Both the position numbers and the translations under genes were made by a program. Shown one piece after another: positions 36,959-46,674 of a DNA stretch of 64,000 nucleotides (within the stretch, counting starts at the first letter, position 1; every line of letters starts with the position of its first letter). The DNA comes from JABDIP01 sp965212545. Its GTDB lineage: Bacteria > Pseudomonadota > Alphaproteobacteria > DSM-16000 > Inquilinaceae. Under the pieces are notes generated by a model that worked only from the letters and a program-made list of their open reading frames with translations, was not told where the DNA came from and searched no databases. The stretch is taken from the NCBI GenBank assembly GCA_965212545.1, contig CBDBVB010000002.1, forward strand, positions 1 to 64,000. Direction: 5' to 3'.

Positions 36959-37996
36959 ATGACCGCCCGAACCGATGATTTGGCCGCCAATGCCGGCGGC
37001 CCCGCACCCGGACGACGGGCGGCGATCGGCTTCCTGCTGGATCATCTGGTCTGGTTTATCCTGCTGGTCGTGCTGCTGGCGTTCTCGCTGGGTATCGATA
37101 ATTTCCTGCAGATCGGGATCTTCGTGAACATCGCCCGGCAGGCGACGTTCGTCGGAATCATGGCGGTCGGCCTGGCGATGGTGATCATCGCCGGCCACAT
37201 GGATCTGTCGATCGAGTCGGTGATGGCGTTCTCGGCCATGCTGGCGGCCTATCTGTTCGGCACCCATGGCGCTGGCCTCGCTTTGGTGATCGAGCCGGCA
37301 TGGCTGGTGGTGCCGGCGACCCTGGCCATGTGCCTGCTGGCCGGGGCGCTGTTCGGCCTGGTCAACGGCTATCTGATCGTGCGCCTCAAGATCAACGCCT
37401 TCATCGTCACCCTGGCCTCGTTCATCTATGTACGCGGCTTCGTCGTCGCGCTGACCGGCGGCCGCTCGGTTTACGGCCTGCCGGACACGCTGCGCCAGGT
37501 GGCAACCGGCACGGTGCTGGGCGTGCCGATCCTGGTACTGCTGTTGATCGCGGTGTTCGCGGCGTTCTATGTGCTGCTGCGGCATGTACCCTTTGGCCGC
37601 TACCTGTATCTGATCGGTGGGAATCCGCGCGCGCCTTATCGCGCCGGCATCAATGTCGACCGGTTGGTCATGGTGGCCTTCGTGCTCTCCGGATGCCTGG
37701 CAGCCTTCGCCGGCTGGCTGCTGGCGGCGCGCACGGCCGGTGCGACCGCCAATCTGGGGACCGGCATGCTGTTCGAGGCCTTCGCCGCAGTGGTCATCGG
37801 TGGCGTCAGCCTGAAGGGCGGTTCCGGCCGGCTGAGCGGGGTGTTCGCCGGCGTGCTGCTGCTGAGCGCCATCGACACCGCGATCAATGTCATGGGGTTG
37901 CCGCCGCATTACACGCTGGTTATTCGTGGCGGCCTGGTGCTTGCGGCGGTGCTGCTGGATACGTTGAAGCTGGAGATCCGGCGACGGTATCTCTGA
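36959..37996 (+). CDS. CUT2 sugar ABC transporter permease
   Basis: BPD_transp_2 (RbsC-like) inner-membrane permease of 345 residues with about nine membrane segments. Recognisable: NIARQATFVGIMAVGLAMVIIAGHMDLSIESV in two parts (ARQATFVGIMAVGLAMVII and GHMDLSIESV), GLVNGYLIVRLKINAFIVTL, GGNPRAPYRAGINVDR and AVVIGGVSLKGGSGRLSGV. The start is ATG 36959 with GAGGA ten bases before; an upstream frame extension falls in the palindrome. Confidence 0.92.
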   Translation: MTARTDDLAANAGGPAPGRRAAIGFLLDHLVWFILLVVLLAFSLGIDNFLQIGIFVNIARQATFVGIMAVGLAMVIIAGHMDLSIESVMAFSAMLAAYLFGTHGAGLALVIEPAWLVVPATLAMCLLAGALFGLVNGYLIVRLKINAFIVTLASFIYVRGFVVALTGGRSVYGLPDTLRQVATGTVLGVPILVLLLIAVFAAFYVLLRHVPFGRYLYLIGGNPRAPYRAGINVDRLVMVAFVLSGCLAAFAGWLLAARTAGATANLGTGMLFEAFAAVVIGGVSLKGGSGRLSGVFAGVLLLSAIDTAINVMGLPPHYTLVIRGGLVLAAVLLDTLKLEIRRRYL

Positions 37997-38027
37997 TCGG
38001 AAAACGGAGCAGGCGCGGAGGAAGGTG

Positions 38028-38810
38028 ATGGGCGGTCGTTTGGCGGGCCGGGTGGCGATCGTGATCGGCGCGGCGCGCGGTATCGGTGCGGGCATCGCGC
38101 AGCGCTTCGTCGAGGAGGGCGCGTCGGTGGTGATCGCCGACCGCGAGGCCGAGGCCGGCGAGGCGACCGTCGAGCGGCTGGCGGCGATCGGGCCGGCATC
38201 GTTCATCGCCGCCGACATTGCCGAAGAAGCCGATGCAGAGCGCATAGCCGCTGCCGCCGTGGACCGCTTCGGCGGCATCGACGTGCTGGTGCAGAACGCC
38301 GGCATCTACCCATGGACTCTGATCGAGGACATCTCGGCCAAGGAGTGGGACCAGGTCCTGGGGGTCAATCTGCGCGGCACTTTCCTGGCGGCCCGGGCCT
38401 GCCTGGCGCCGATGAAGAAGCGGCGCTACGGCCGCATGGTGTTCACCTCGTCGATCACCGGACCCCGGGTCAGCAATCCTGGGCACGGCCACTATTCCGC
38501 CAGCAAGGCCGGGATCAACGGCTTCATCCGCGCCGCCGCGGTCGAATTCGCGCCCCACGGCATCACCGTCAATGGCATCGAACCGGGCAATATCGAGACC
38601 GAGGCGGTGCGGACCCAGCGCAGCGCGGAATACATCCGCTCCATGGAGGCGGCGGTGCCGCTCGGCCGGCTCGGCACTCCGCGAGACGTGGCCAACGCGG
38701 CCCTATTCCTGGCGTCCGACGAAGCGGCCTACATCACCGGCACGACCCTGATCGTCGATGGCGGCCAGATCCTCCCTGAGAGCAAGGATTTCGGGATCGT
38801 GCCTTCGTAG
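38028..38810 (+). CDS. Short-chain dehydrogenase/reductase, probable sugar dehydrogenase
   Basis: Classical SDR of 260 residues. NAD(P)-binding GAARGIGAGIAQ, NAG motif VQNAGIYPW, catalytic Ser in FTSSITGP, YxxxK in YSASKAGINGF, and the GG end motif ITGTTLIVDGGQ. The acidic IADREAEAG after the second strand suggests NAD preference. It follows the permease by about 30 bases with GGAGGAAG upstream, so it probably oxidises the imported sugar. ATG 38028 preferred over GTG 38025. Confidence 0.9.
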   Translation: MGGRLAGRVAIVIGAARGIGAGIAQRFVEEGASVVIADREAEAGEATVERLAAIGPASFIAADIAEEADAERIAAAAVDRFGGIDVLVQNAGIYPWTLIEDISAKEWDQVLGVNLRGTFLAARACLAPMKKRRYGRMVFTSSITGPRVSNPGHGHYSASKAGINGFIRAAAVEFAPHGITVNGIEPGNIETEAVRTQRSAEYIRSMEAAVPLGRLGTPRDVANAALFLASDEAAYITGTTLIVDGGQILPESKDFGIVPS

Positions 38811-38976
38811 CGCGGCCGGCCCCGAAGCTATCGAGCTGGCCGTGAACCGGCCCCGGGCGGAAGACGGCAGGCATCGCCGTCGCCAGCAGCCTTGTTGACG
38901 CGCGTACTGGCCGGAAATTCAATGGTGATTAACTTCTGCAGGCGACAATTGCTACTTCTCCTGCCGGATTGTCTTG

Positions 38977-41433
38977 ATGTTTCAACTTTTACGTTATTTT
39001 TCTCTGACGAGCGCCGTCGCGATTGCGGTCGCGACATTGGCTCTGGTCCTGTTCTATCGACAGGGCGCGGTCTCGGATCTGGTCGCCTCCGCGGAAACGC
39101 ATAACGTCTCGCTGGCGCGGTCCTTCGCCAATACGATCTGGCCCGAATTCGCCGACTACATCACAACCGTCGACGAGGATGGGGAGGGGCTGCGCCAGAG
39201 GTCCGAGACGGGCCAGTTGGACGACGCCCTGAGAATGCTGACCGAAGGTCTGCCGGTCCTCAAGATCAAGATCTACAATCTTCAGGGACTGACGGTCTAT
39301 TCGTCCCAGGCCAGTCAGATGGGCGAGGACAAGAGCGACAACTCTGGCTTCCTGATGTCCCGGGACGGCGGCACGCCGTCCACCAAGATGAGCTTTCGAG
39401 ACAGCTTCAGCGCGTTTTCCGGTGCTGTCGAGAATCGAGATCTGGTGGAAACCTACATCCCAGTCCAGGACACAGATGGAACCGTGGTCGGAGTGCTGGA
39501 GATCTATACCGACGTGACACCGTCCATGGCTCGGCTCGACCGCAACACGACTGGCAATATCGCGATCTATCTGCTGATTTTTTCGTTGTTGTACGGTGCG
39601 CTCTTCATCATCGTTCGGCGCGCCGACCGGATTCTCAAGGGGCAGTATCTCAAGCTTGAGGATACCGAGAAGAACATCCATGCAAAGAACGCCGCATTGA
39701 AAAACGAGATCGCTGAGCGCGAGCAGGCTGAAGCGGAATTGCGCGACGCCAAGGAAGCGGCCGAAGCGGCTAATCGGACCAAGTCAGAATTCCTTGCCAC
39801 CGTGAGCCACGAGGTGCGGACGCCGATGAACGGGGTGCTGGGGATGGCCGGTCTGCTGTTGGATTCGGACCTCGCCGAGGAGCAACGGGAATACACCGAG
39901 ACGATCCGGGAATCAGGGGAAGGCCTGATGACCATCATCGACGATATCCTGGATTTCTCGAAGGCCGAGGCCGGCGAAATCAAGCTGGTGGAATCGGACT
40001 TCGAGCTCGTTCCCCTAATCGACCATGCCGTCGAGCTGTTCGGGCCGGAGGCCGGCAAGAAGGGCATCGATCTGGCAGCCTATTTGGCGCCCGGGATCGC
40101 CAGGCAGCTGTGCGGCGATGCGGGTCGGATCCGGCAGATCTTGCTGAACCTGATCGGCAATGCCGTCAAGTTCACCGATTCCGGCGGTGTGACGCTGGCG
40201 GTCACGGTGGAAGACGCGGCGCCGGCGGATGGTGGAATGGTCCTTCGATTCGAGGTGAGCGATACCGGGACCGGCATTCCGGCAGAGTTTCTGGAGAAGA
40301 TCTTCGGCGCCTTCACCCAGGCGGATTCATCGATCACGCGCTCACATAGCGGCACCGGTCTTGGGCTCGCGATCTCCAAGAAACTGATCGCGCTGATGGG
40401 CGGGGAAGTTGGTGTCGAGAGTGAAGTGGGCCGCGGCAGCCAGTTCTGGATGACCCTCCCGCTTGCTCACAGCCGCGGGCAGGCTAGGCCATGGGCCGAC
40501 GAACTGCCGGACTCGACTCGCGGGCGCCGGGTCCTGGTCGTGGACGACGCCGAGATGGCTCGCCTGACGTTCGAAAAGCAGTTCTCCGCATTGGGAATGG
40601 AGGTGACCTGCGCCGCCGATGTCGAGGCGGGCTTGTCATGTCTACGCTCGGCAAGCGAGGCTGGGAAACCCTTCGAATTGGCGATCCTGGATCATATGCT
40701 GTCGGATGCCGATGGCGGGTCTCTGGCCAAGCGTATCCGTGGCGATGACACGATCGATGTCGGTGCGTTGATCTTGTCGTCCACCTCCGGACAGGTGGAC
40801 ACGGATTCGAAAGCCCAGGAGCTGGGATTTGATGCCGCCCTGCCCAAGCCCCTGCGTCCCGGGTTGTTGTTGAAATGCCTGAAGCGGATCCGCAAGTCCA
40901 AGATTGTCGATAAACTCGGGAAGCCTCGCAGGGCGCCGAAGCGGTCGGCCGATCCCAATGCCGAATTCCGGGTTCTGCTCGCCGAGGACAATACCGCCAA
41001 TCAGAAGGTCGTTGCCGCGTTGCTGAACAATAGCGGCTTTCAGATCGACACGGTGACCGATGGACTGCAGGCGGTCGAAGCGATGCGGAACCGGCACTAC
41101 GATCTGGTGCTGATGGATATCGGGATGCCGGAGCTGGACGGTCAAGGGGCGACGCGCCAGATCCGGGAACTGCCGGGGAACGCCGGTGATGTCCCGATCA
41201 TCGCCGTGACCGCTCACGTGATGGAAACGGATCAGGAGGCCTGCATCGAGGCTGGCATGAACGATTTCATCATGAAGCCGATCCAAAGGCTGGAATTGAT
41301 GGAGAAGATCGAATTCTGGCTGGGCCTGCCGGAATCCAGCGGGGCGGTCGGCGATGCGAAGCCGAAAGAAGCGCATGAACCCCGGAAGGGTGCCAGCGCT
41401 CGACACACACCGGTCAAGGCGCGCGGGTCTTAG
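38977..41433 (+). CDS. Hybrid sensor histidine kinase with two receiver domains
   Basis: 818 residues. Membrane segments at about 7-27 and 193-213 flank a 165-residue periplasmic sensor region without a named fold. A coiled coil (225-265) leads to HisKA with phospho-His 278 in ATVSHEVRTPMNG. HATPase_c has LLNLIGNAVKFTD, DTGTGIP and GTGLGLAISKKL. The first receiver (about 513-635) has DD in VLVVDDAEM and acceptor Asp in LAILDHM. The second (about 665-785) has LLAEDNTANQKV, acceptor in VLMDIGMPELDG and Lys in FIMKPI. No response regulator lies alongside. ATG 38977. Confidence 0.9.
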   Translation: MFQLLRYFSLTSAVAIAVATLALVLFYRQGAVSDLVASAETHNVSLARSFANTIWPEFADYITTVDEDGEGLRQRSETGQLDDALRMLTEGLPVLKIKIYNLQGLTVYSSQASQMGEDKSDNSGFLMSRDGGTPSTKMSFRDSFSAFSGAVENRDLVETYIPVQDTDGTVVGVLEIYTDVTPSMARLDRNTTGNIAIYLLIFSLLYGALFIIVRRADRILKGQYLKLEDTEKNIHAKNAALKNEIAEREQAEAELRDAKEAAEAANRTKSEFLATVSHEVRTPMNGVLGMAGLLLDSDLAEEQREYTETIRESGEGLMTIIDDILDFSKAEAGEIKLVESDFELVPLIDHAVELFGPEAGKKGIDLAAYLAPGIARQLCGDAGRIRQILLNLIGNAVKFTDSGGVTLAVTVEDAAPADGGMVLRFEVSDTGTGIPAEFLEKIFGAFTQADSSITRSHSGTGLGLAISKKLIALMGGEVGVESEVGRGSQFWMTLPLAHSRGQARPWADELPDSTRGRRVLVVDDAEMARLTFEKQFSALGMEVTCAADVEAGLSCLRSASEAGKPFELAILDHMLSDADGGSLAKRIRGDDTIDVGALILSSTSGQVDTDSKAQELGFDAALPKPLRPGLLLKCLKRIRKSKIVDKLGKPRRAPKRSADPNAEFRVLLAEDNTANQKVVAALLNNSGFQIDTVTDGLQAVEAMRNRHYDLVLMDIGMPELDGQGATRQIRELPGNAGDVPIIAVTAHVMETDQEACIEAGMNDFIMKPIQRLELMEKIEFWLGLPESSGAVGDAKPKEAHEPRKGASARHTPVKARGS

Positions 41434-42289
41434 GTTCGACCAGTTTGGGTCGGCGGCTGACGATGATCGCAACGCCCGCGATCGTTGCCCCGCCGCCGGC
41501 CGCCAGGGTCCAGGTCAACGCTTCGCCCAGGAACACCACCCCGGACAGCACACCGAACAGCGGCACCAGCAGGGTCACCGGCATCACTTGGTTCACCGAA
41601 TGCCGCCGTAGCAGCCCGTACCATAGCCCGTAGCACAGGATCACAACGATCACCGATTGATAGGCGATCGTACCCCAGTCGAGCCAACCGGCCGTCGTGA
41701 CAGCTTGCCACTGCCCCTCTTCGATGATCAGCGAGGCCAGCAACAGCTGGGGTGCGGCCAGCAGTGCCATCCAGCCGTTGAGGGCGAACCCGTCGACGTC
41801 GGCAAGTTGCTTCATCTGGATGTTCGACACTGCCCAGACCAGGGCGGCGGCGACGATCATGCCGACAGCCCACAGTGCCGAACTGGTGCGCGGCTCGCCA
41901 GCCAGGATTGCCACGCCGGCGATCGCCAGGGCCATGCCAAGCAGCCGCCTCCAGCCCGGTGGGTCGTTGTACAGAATGGCGCTCAACAGAGCCGCGAACG
42001 GTACTTGAATTTGGATCGTGATCGCCGCGACGGCGGCGTCGACCCGGGCGAGACCGTTGAACATCAGGGAGAAGTGCAGGAAGCCCAGAGTGACCGAGAA
42101 CAGCGCGATCTCTTTAATGCGCCCGAGCGGGCGCGGCACCAACGGCACCAGCAGGGCAGCGACCAACCCGAAGCGCAGTGCAATCATGAACAGCGGCGGA
42201 AACTGTTCGAGTCCGGACTTGGACACCGCGAAATTCAGGCCCCAGAAAACGGCCACAAGAAGTGCGATCAGGCCATCGGCCAGTGTCAT
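41414..42289 (-). CDS. EamA/DMT-family exporter
   Basis: Ten-segment drug/metabolite transporter of 291 residues with two EamA repeats (VAVFWGLNFAVSKSGLEQFP in the first and GMIVAAALVWAVSNIQMKQL in the second, MPVTLLVPLFGVLSGVVFLG near the end). Such proteins export amino acids or other metabolites; the substrate is not readable. ATG 42289 is chosen over an upstream TTG. Its 3' end overlaps the kinase gene by 20 bases in convergent orientation. It may be cotranscribed with the TerB/DnaJ gene. Confidence 0.88.
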   Translation of the reverse strand: MTLADGLIALLVAVFWGLNFAVSKSGLEQFPPLFMIALRFGLVAALLVPLVPRPLGRIKEIALFSVTLGFLHFSLMFNGLARVDAAVAAITIQIQVPFAALLSAILYNDPPGWRRLLGMALAIAGVAILAGEPRTSSALWAVGMIVAAALVWAVSNIQMKQLADVDGFALNGWMALLAAPQLLLASLIIEEGQWQAVTTAGWLDWGTIAYQSVIVVILCYGLWYGLLRRHSVNQVMPVTLLVPLFGVLSGVVFLGEALTWTLAAGGGATIAGVAIIVSRRPKLVEPKTRAP

Positions 42290-42331
42290 GGCTTGGTGTC
42301 CGTGCAACGCTGTCCGGAATCCCGGCGGCGG

Positions 42332-43078
42332 TCAGCTGATACCGCGCTCCTGGCGGATGCGGTCATAGGCGGCATTGATGGTTGCCACCTTTTCGTTGGC
42401 GATGTCGACGAACTCCTGCGGCATGCCCTGGGCGATCAGCAGGTCCGGATGGTTCTCCCGGATCAACCGGCGGAAGGCCGACTTGATCTCGGTATCCTCG
42501 ATGGCGCGGTCGATGCCGAGAATATGATAGGGGTCGCCGGCGTCGGGGCCGATCTCCTCGGCGCGGATGCGATGGAAGTCGGCTTCGGCAAGACCGAATT
42601 CCAGAGCTACGCCGTGGAGGAATTCGAGCTCCGCTTCGTCGACTTTGCCATCCGCCTTGGCGATGTGGAACAGGCAAGACAGGAGCTCTTCCAGCACGGC
42701 CGGCTGATCCCGGAACAGCTTGGCGATCTGCCGCGCATAGGGTTCGAAACCGCGATGGTCGCGGCGGGCGACATTGAACACCCGGGTGACGTTCGCCTGC
42801 TCCTCGGGCGGCACGCGGAAGACCTGCCGGAAGGCTGCAATCTCGTCGTCGGTGACAATTCCGTCGGCCTTCGCCATCTTCGCGCCAAGCACGATGACGC
42901 CGATGGTGAAGGCCATCTTCCTGGTGTTGTCGTCGCTTGCGCCGTCCGCGGCCGATCCGCTCGCCGCATTGGTCAGCCGGTCGACAGCATGCCCGGCGGC
43001 GGTGCCAAGAATCGCGCCTAATGGCCCGCCAAGCGCCAACCCGGCGGCGCCGCCGATGATCTTGCCCCAGATGCTCAT
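42332..43078 (-). CDS. djlA: DjlA-like protein with TerB and DnaJ domains
   Basis: 248 residues. A glycine-rich hydrophobic N-terminus (SIWGKIIGGAAGLALGGPLGAILGTAAG, in halves GKIIGGAAGLALGGP and LGAILGTAAGHAV) resembles a membrane-associating segment. A TerB domain follows (GVIVLGAKMAKADGIVTDDE, AKADGKVDEAELEFLHGVA). The C-terminus is a J domain with the HPD motif in LIRENHPDLL. This is the DjlA layout, a co-chaperone that stimulates DnaK. ATG 43078; the frame extends further upstream without conserved sequence. Confidence 0.85.
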   Translation of the reverse strand: MSIWGKIIGGAAGLALGGPLGAILGTAAGHAVDRLTNAASGSAADGASDDNTRKMAFTIGVIVLGAKMAKADGIVTDDEIAAFRQVFRVPPEEQANVTRVFNVARRDHRGFEPYARQIAKLFRDQPAVLEELLSCLFHIAKADGKVDEAELEFLHGVALEFGLAEADFHRIRAEEIGPDAGDPYHILGIDRAIEDTEIKSAFRRLIRENHPDLLIAQGMPQEFVDIANEKVATINAAYDRIRQERGIS

Positions 43079-43257
43079 CTGAATCGGTCGTCCCGCAACC
43101 CTGTTCCACCATAGCGAGCCGACATTCGGTCGCCAACCGCAGTGGCGCGTCCAAATCTCCGACGGCACACCGCAATCGGCGGGAGTTGGACGATGGCATT
43201 ACTACCTCATGGCAAAATCGGCACAGGCTGATAGTCTGATAGGTAGGGGGCCCCGAT

Positions 43258-45684
43258 TTGAAACCTTCCGTCAAAGTTGTCCTCTTTGCGGGGATCATCG
43301 GTTTGCAGGTCGCATCCGTGGCGGCAATCGTGGTGTCGTCCTATGTGTCGGCCCAGGAATCACTGCTCGATTTGGCCAATCGGGCCATGAGCGCCGTAGC
43401 AGAGGATGGCGTCGAGCATCTCCAAGAGTTCTTCAGGCCGGCACACGATGCGGCGGTCCTGACCGAACGGCTCGCGACGCACGAAGTCCTCCGGACCGAC
43501 GATACCGCGGTCATGGAGCGATATTTTTTCGAAACGCTCCAGCTTACCCCCTGGCTCGATAGCATCTTTTACGGCGGCAAGGATGGCAGCTTCGTCTTCG
43601 TTCGAGCCGATGGCTCGAAGTCCGAAGGCGGCTATTTCACCAAGGTCATCGATATCGAAGGAGATGATCGAACCGTTGATGTGACTTACAGGTCGGCTGA
43701 ATTCGAGGAGATCGCGCACGCCCCTGATGTGGAGGACACATTCGATCCGCGAACCCGACCATGGTTTGAAAACGCCATTGCCTCCGACGGTATCTCCTGG
43801 ACCGAGCCTTACGTCTTCTTCACGTCCGGACATCCGGGAATCAGCACGGCGATCGCTGTCCGCGATCAGGACGGTCGGGCGACCGGTGTCGTCGGTGTCG
43901 ACATCGTCATTGCCGAGTTGTCGGAATTCGTCGCCGCGCTGCAAACCGGAAGACGTGGCGCGGCGTTCGTCTTCGACAGGGCCGGCGATATCATCGCTTT
44001 TCCCGACTCCGAGACGGTGGCACGCAGTTCCAGCACGCTGGAGGACGGGCTAAGGTTCGCCAAGGTCAACGACTTGCAGGCCCCGGCGGCAAAGGCGGCA
44101 ATTCTGTCCCTGGGCGAAGACCTGTCCGGCCTGGAGATGGCGGGGGAGGTCTTCGGGCGCTTCGAGGTCGATGACAGGGCCTATGTCTCGATCGCCGTTC
44201 CGTTTCCAAGCGAGAATTGGGAATGGGTGCTCGGGCTGTACTTTCCAGAGGATGTGATCCTGGGCGATATCAGGGAGAACCGCCTGTTCAACATGCTTCT
44301 GGCCGGCGCGATCAGCGCTGTCGCCTGCATCATCGGAATACTCATCTGGCGAAGTGTGGCCCGGTTCTTCGACGCGCTGCAGCAGGGTGCGATTGCTGTG
44401 GAGTCCGGCCGGTTGGACGCCGGTTGGTCCTTCCGCAGCGGCTTTCGGGAGTTGGCCGACACTGCCGCGGTTTTCGCCAGGATGATCGACGGCTTGCGTC
44501 GCCGCGATCAGGACAATGCCGAACTGACCCAATCGCTGCGCCAGGAGATTGCTGCCCATGAGCGGACCGATTCGGATCTCCGGGCATCCGAGGAACGCCA
44601 TGCCCTGGCGCTGGCGGGAACCAATGACGGAATCTGGGATTGGGATGTCACGTCCGATCGGATCGAAGTCTCTGCGCGCCTGGCAGAGATTCTTGGGCTT
44701 GGAGGGGAACCGCTGCGGCTGTCGTCGAACGATGTCTACAAGATCGTCCATCCCGACGACCGGGAGGCCTATCGTTCGGCGATTACCGCACATTTCAAGG
44801 ATCGAGAGGGATTCTTCGCCTTCGAATGCCGGCTGCTCAGGAAGGACGGTTCATGCATCTGGGCTCTGACCCGCGGGCTGGCGCTTTGGGATGCCGAGGG
44901 CAGGGCCTACCGGATGGCTGGATCGGTGACCGATGTGACAGAGCGCAAAGCGGCCGAAGAGCAACTGCGGCAATCCCAGAAGATGGAGGCGCTTGGATCG
45001 TTGGCCGGCGGCATCGCACATGAATTCAACAACCAGCTTCTGCCGATTGTCGCCCTGACCGAGCTTGTGGCCGTGGATCTGCCGCAGGATTCCGACGCCC
45101 GTCGTAACCTCGATCAGGTGATCGCAGCAGCGGCGCGTAGCCGGAATCTTATCGAGCAGATCCTGACCTATAGCCGCAAGCGCACGAAACGGGCGGAACC
45201 AGTCGCCCTTGAGCCTTTGATCGCATCGGCTCTGGACCTGCTGCGCTCGGCGCTGCCGTCCAATATCACGCTTCAGTCGGAATTGCGCGGCGATGGCCGA
45301 AAGGTGCTGGCGGATCGGACGGAGATCCAGAGCGTCGTGCTGAACCTGGCGACGAACGCATCCCATGCAATCGGGATTGGCAAAGGCCTGATCAGGGTCG
45401 CGCTTGCGCCGCTGGAGTTGGGTGACGAGGCGGCGCCCGACCTAGCGCCGGGGAATTACCTGGAACTGGCGGTGGAAGATAATGGCCGGGGCATGGACCA
45501 AGAGACAATGGAACGGATCTTCGATCCCTTCTTCACCACCAAACCGGAGGGCGAAGGGACCGGCATGGGCCTGTCCATCGTCAGTGGAATCGTCACCGAC
45601 GCCGGTGGCAGGATTACGGTGGATAGCCGCGAGGGGCGGGGCACGACCTTCAGAGTCCTGCTGCCATCGCGGGATCACGCGTAG
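43258..45684 (+). CDS. Cache/PAS sensor histidine kinase
   Basis: 808 residues. Membrane segments at about 8-30 and 344-365 enclose a dCache-like periplasmic sensor (WLDSIFYGGKDGSFVFVRADG, FDPRTRPWFENAI, GVVGVDIVIAELSEF). A HAMP-like linker and a PAS domain (about 430-565) follow. HisKA carries His 588 in GGIAHEFNNQLLPI, and HATPase_c has VLNLATNASHAIG, VEDNGRGM and GTGMGLSIV. The NtrB-like AHEFNN form and lack of a receiver mean a separate regulator is needed; none is adjacent. The start is TTG 43258 after TAGGGGG. Confidence 0.88.
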   Translation: MKPSVKVVLFAGIIGLQVASVAAIVVSSYVSAQESLLDLANRAMSAVAEDGVEHLQEFFRPAHDAAVLTERLATHEVLRTDDTAVMERYFFETLQLTPWLDSIFYGGKDGSFVFVRADGSKSEGGYFTKVIDIEGDDRTVDVTYRSAEFEEIAHAPDVEDTFDPRTRPWFENAIASDGISWTEPYVFFTSGHPGISTAIAVRDQDGRATGVVGVDIVIAELSEFVAALQTGRRGAAFVFDRAGDIIAFPDSETVARSSSTLEDGLRFAKVNDLQAPAAKAAILSLGEDLSGLEMAGEVFGRFEVDDRAYVSIAVPFPSENWEWVLGLYFPEDVILGDIRENRLFNMLLAGAISAVACIIGILIWRSVARFFDALQQGAIAVESGRLDAGWSFRSGFRELADTAAVFARMIDGLRRRDQDNAELTQSLRQEIAAHERTDSDLRASEERHALALAGTNDGIWDWDVTSDRIEVSARLAEILGLGGEPLRLSSNDVYKIVHPDDREAYRSAITAHFKDREGFFAFECRLLRKDGSCIWALTRGLALWDAEGRAYRMAGSVTDVTERKAAEEQLRQSQKMEALGSLAGGIAHEFNNQLLPIVALTELVAVDLPQDSDARRNLDQVIAAAARSRNLIEQILTYSRKRTKRAEPVALEPLIASALDLLRSALPSNITLQSELRGDGRKVLADRTEIQSVVLNLATNASHAIGIGKGLIRVALAPLELGDEAAPDLAPGNYLELAVEDNGRGMDQETMERIFDPFFTTKPEGEGTGMGLSIVSGIVTDAGGRITVDSREGRGTTFRVLLPSRDHA

Positions 45685-45720
45685 GTCGCAGTCAGCTTGC
45701 GGCCGGCCGCGATCGCGGTG

Positions 45721-46518
45721 TCAGTCTTCTTCTGCCGCCGAAGCGGCGATGGCCCGGCCGGATCCCGCCCCCAGCACGCCGATGCCGGGAAACCGCAGCG
45801 CCAGGTCGGCCGGGTCGATGCCGAAGGACAGTCCCAGGAGGTTCAGCTCCAATCCCTCCTCGAGCCCGACCATTACGCCGGCCAGTCCGCGGGCGGAAAG
45901 CTGGTAGCCGGTTCCGCTGGGGCTGCGCGCCCAGACGCGCCAGGGCCCCAGATAGTCCTTGCCGACAGCGGTCGGCGGCAGGTCCAGACGCATGTCCGGT
46001 ACCAGCCGCCCGACATGGGCGGTGAAGGTGTTGCTGTTGGGGCCGGGCCAGATGCCGTAGGTGTCGGGATAGGGGTATGATCGCACCGCGGCCTCGATTT
46101 GCGGGATCAGGGCGGAGGCCTCGGGGCCGCGGATATCGACATAGAGTTCCGGCCGCTGTCCGTACCATTCGCGATCGGGGCGGCCACTTCCTGTGGCGAC
46201 CACCGGAATGCCACGGCGGGCGCGCCAGCCGAGCACCTCGTGGTAGGTGAAGCTGCCGGCATTCTCGGCCTTGGTTGCGATCCAGGTGTGGACGGCGAAT
46301 GCGCCGCGCCAGCTGAACGCTCGCGCACCGTAAACCTGGACCACTGCTTCCGGTGTTTCCGCCGGGTCCGGCGCTAGTCCGGCCGGAGCGCGGCTGGCCG
46401 AGGACCAATGTGCGTCGAGATCGATCTTGCCGCTCAACAGGACAAGCAGCGGGCCCGCCAGCAGAACCAGCAGCAGAACAAACAGGATGCCCACTATACG
46501 CCTCGCCCGTCTCATCAT
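45721..46518 (-). CDS. DUF3750 family protein
   Basis: 265 residues. A single N-terminal membrane segment (IVGILFVLLLVLLAGPLLVLL) follows basic MMRRARR. The soluble part has the DUF3750 phrases VQVYGARAFSWRGAFAVHTW, YHEVLGWRARRG, YPYPDTYGIWPGPNSNTF and the Gly/Leu-rich end. Function unknown; a periplasm-facing anchored protein is likely. ATG 46518 (or 46515) has a weak ribosome site. Divergent from the oxoprolinase gene. Confidence 0.85.
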   Translation of the reverse strand: MMRRARRIVGILFVLLLVLLAGPLLVLLSGKIDLDAHWSSASRAPAGLAPDPAETPEAVVQVYGARAFSWRGAFAVHTWIATKAENAGSFTYHEVLGWRARRGIPVVATGSGRPDREWYGQRPELYVDIRGPEASALIPQIEAAVRSYPYPDTYGIWPGPNSNTFTAHVGRLVPDMRLDLPPTAVGKDYLGPWRVWARSPSGTGYQLSARGLAGVMVGLEEGLELNLLGLSFGIDPADLALRFPGIGVLGAGSGRAIAASAAEED

Positions 46519-46674
46519 ATGTGTCCCGGCCCGGTGTGAGATATCCGCCTGCTGTACAGACCGTCGATTCCAGTTGGCAAATGCGTCATCTTCGGGGCTG
46601 GGACCAATTTCGAAAGACCAAGTGTAACATGGTGCCGCCGGCGGCCGATCGCCAGGGTGGTTTGGGAGAGGCGA

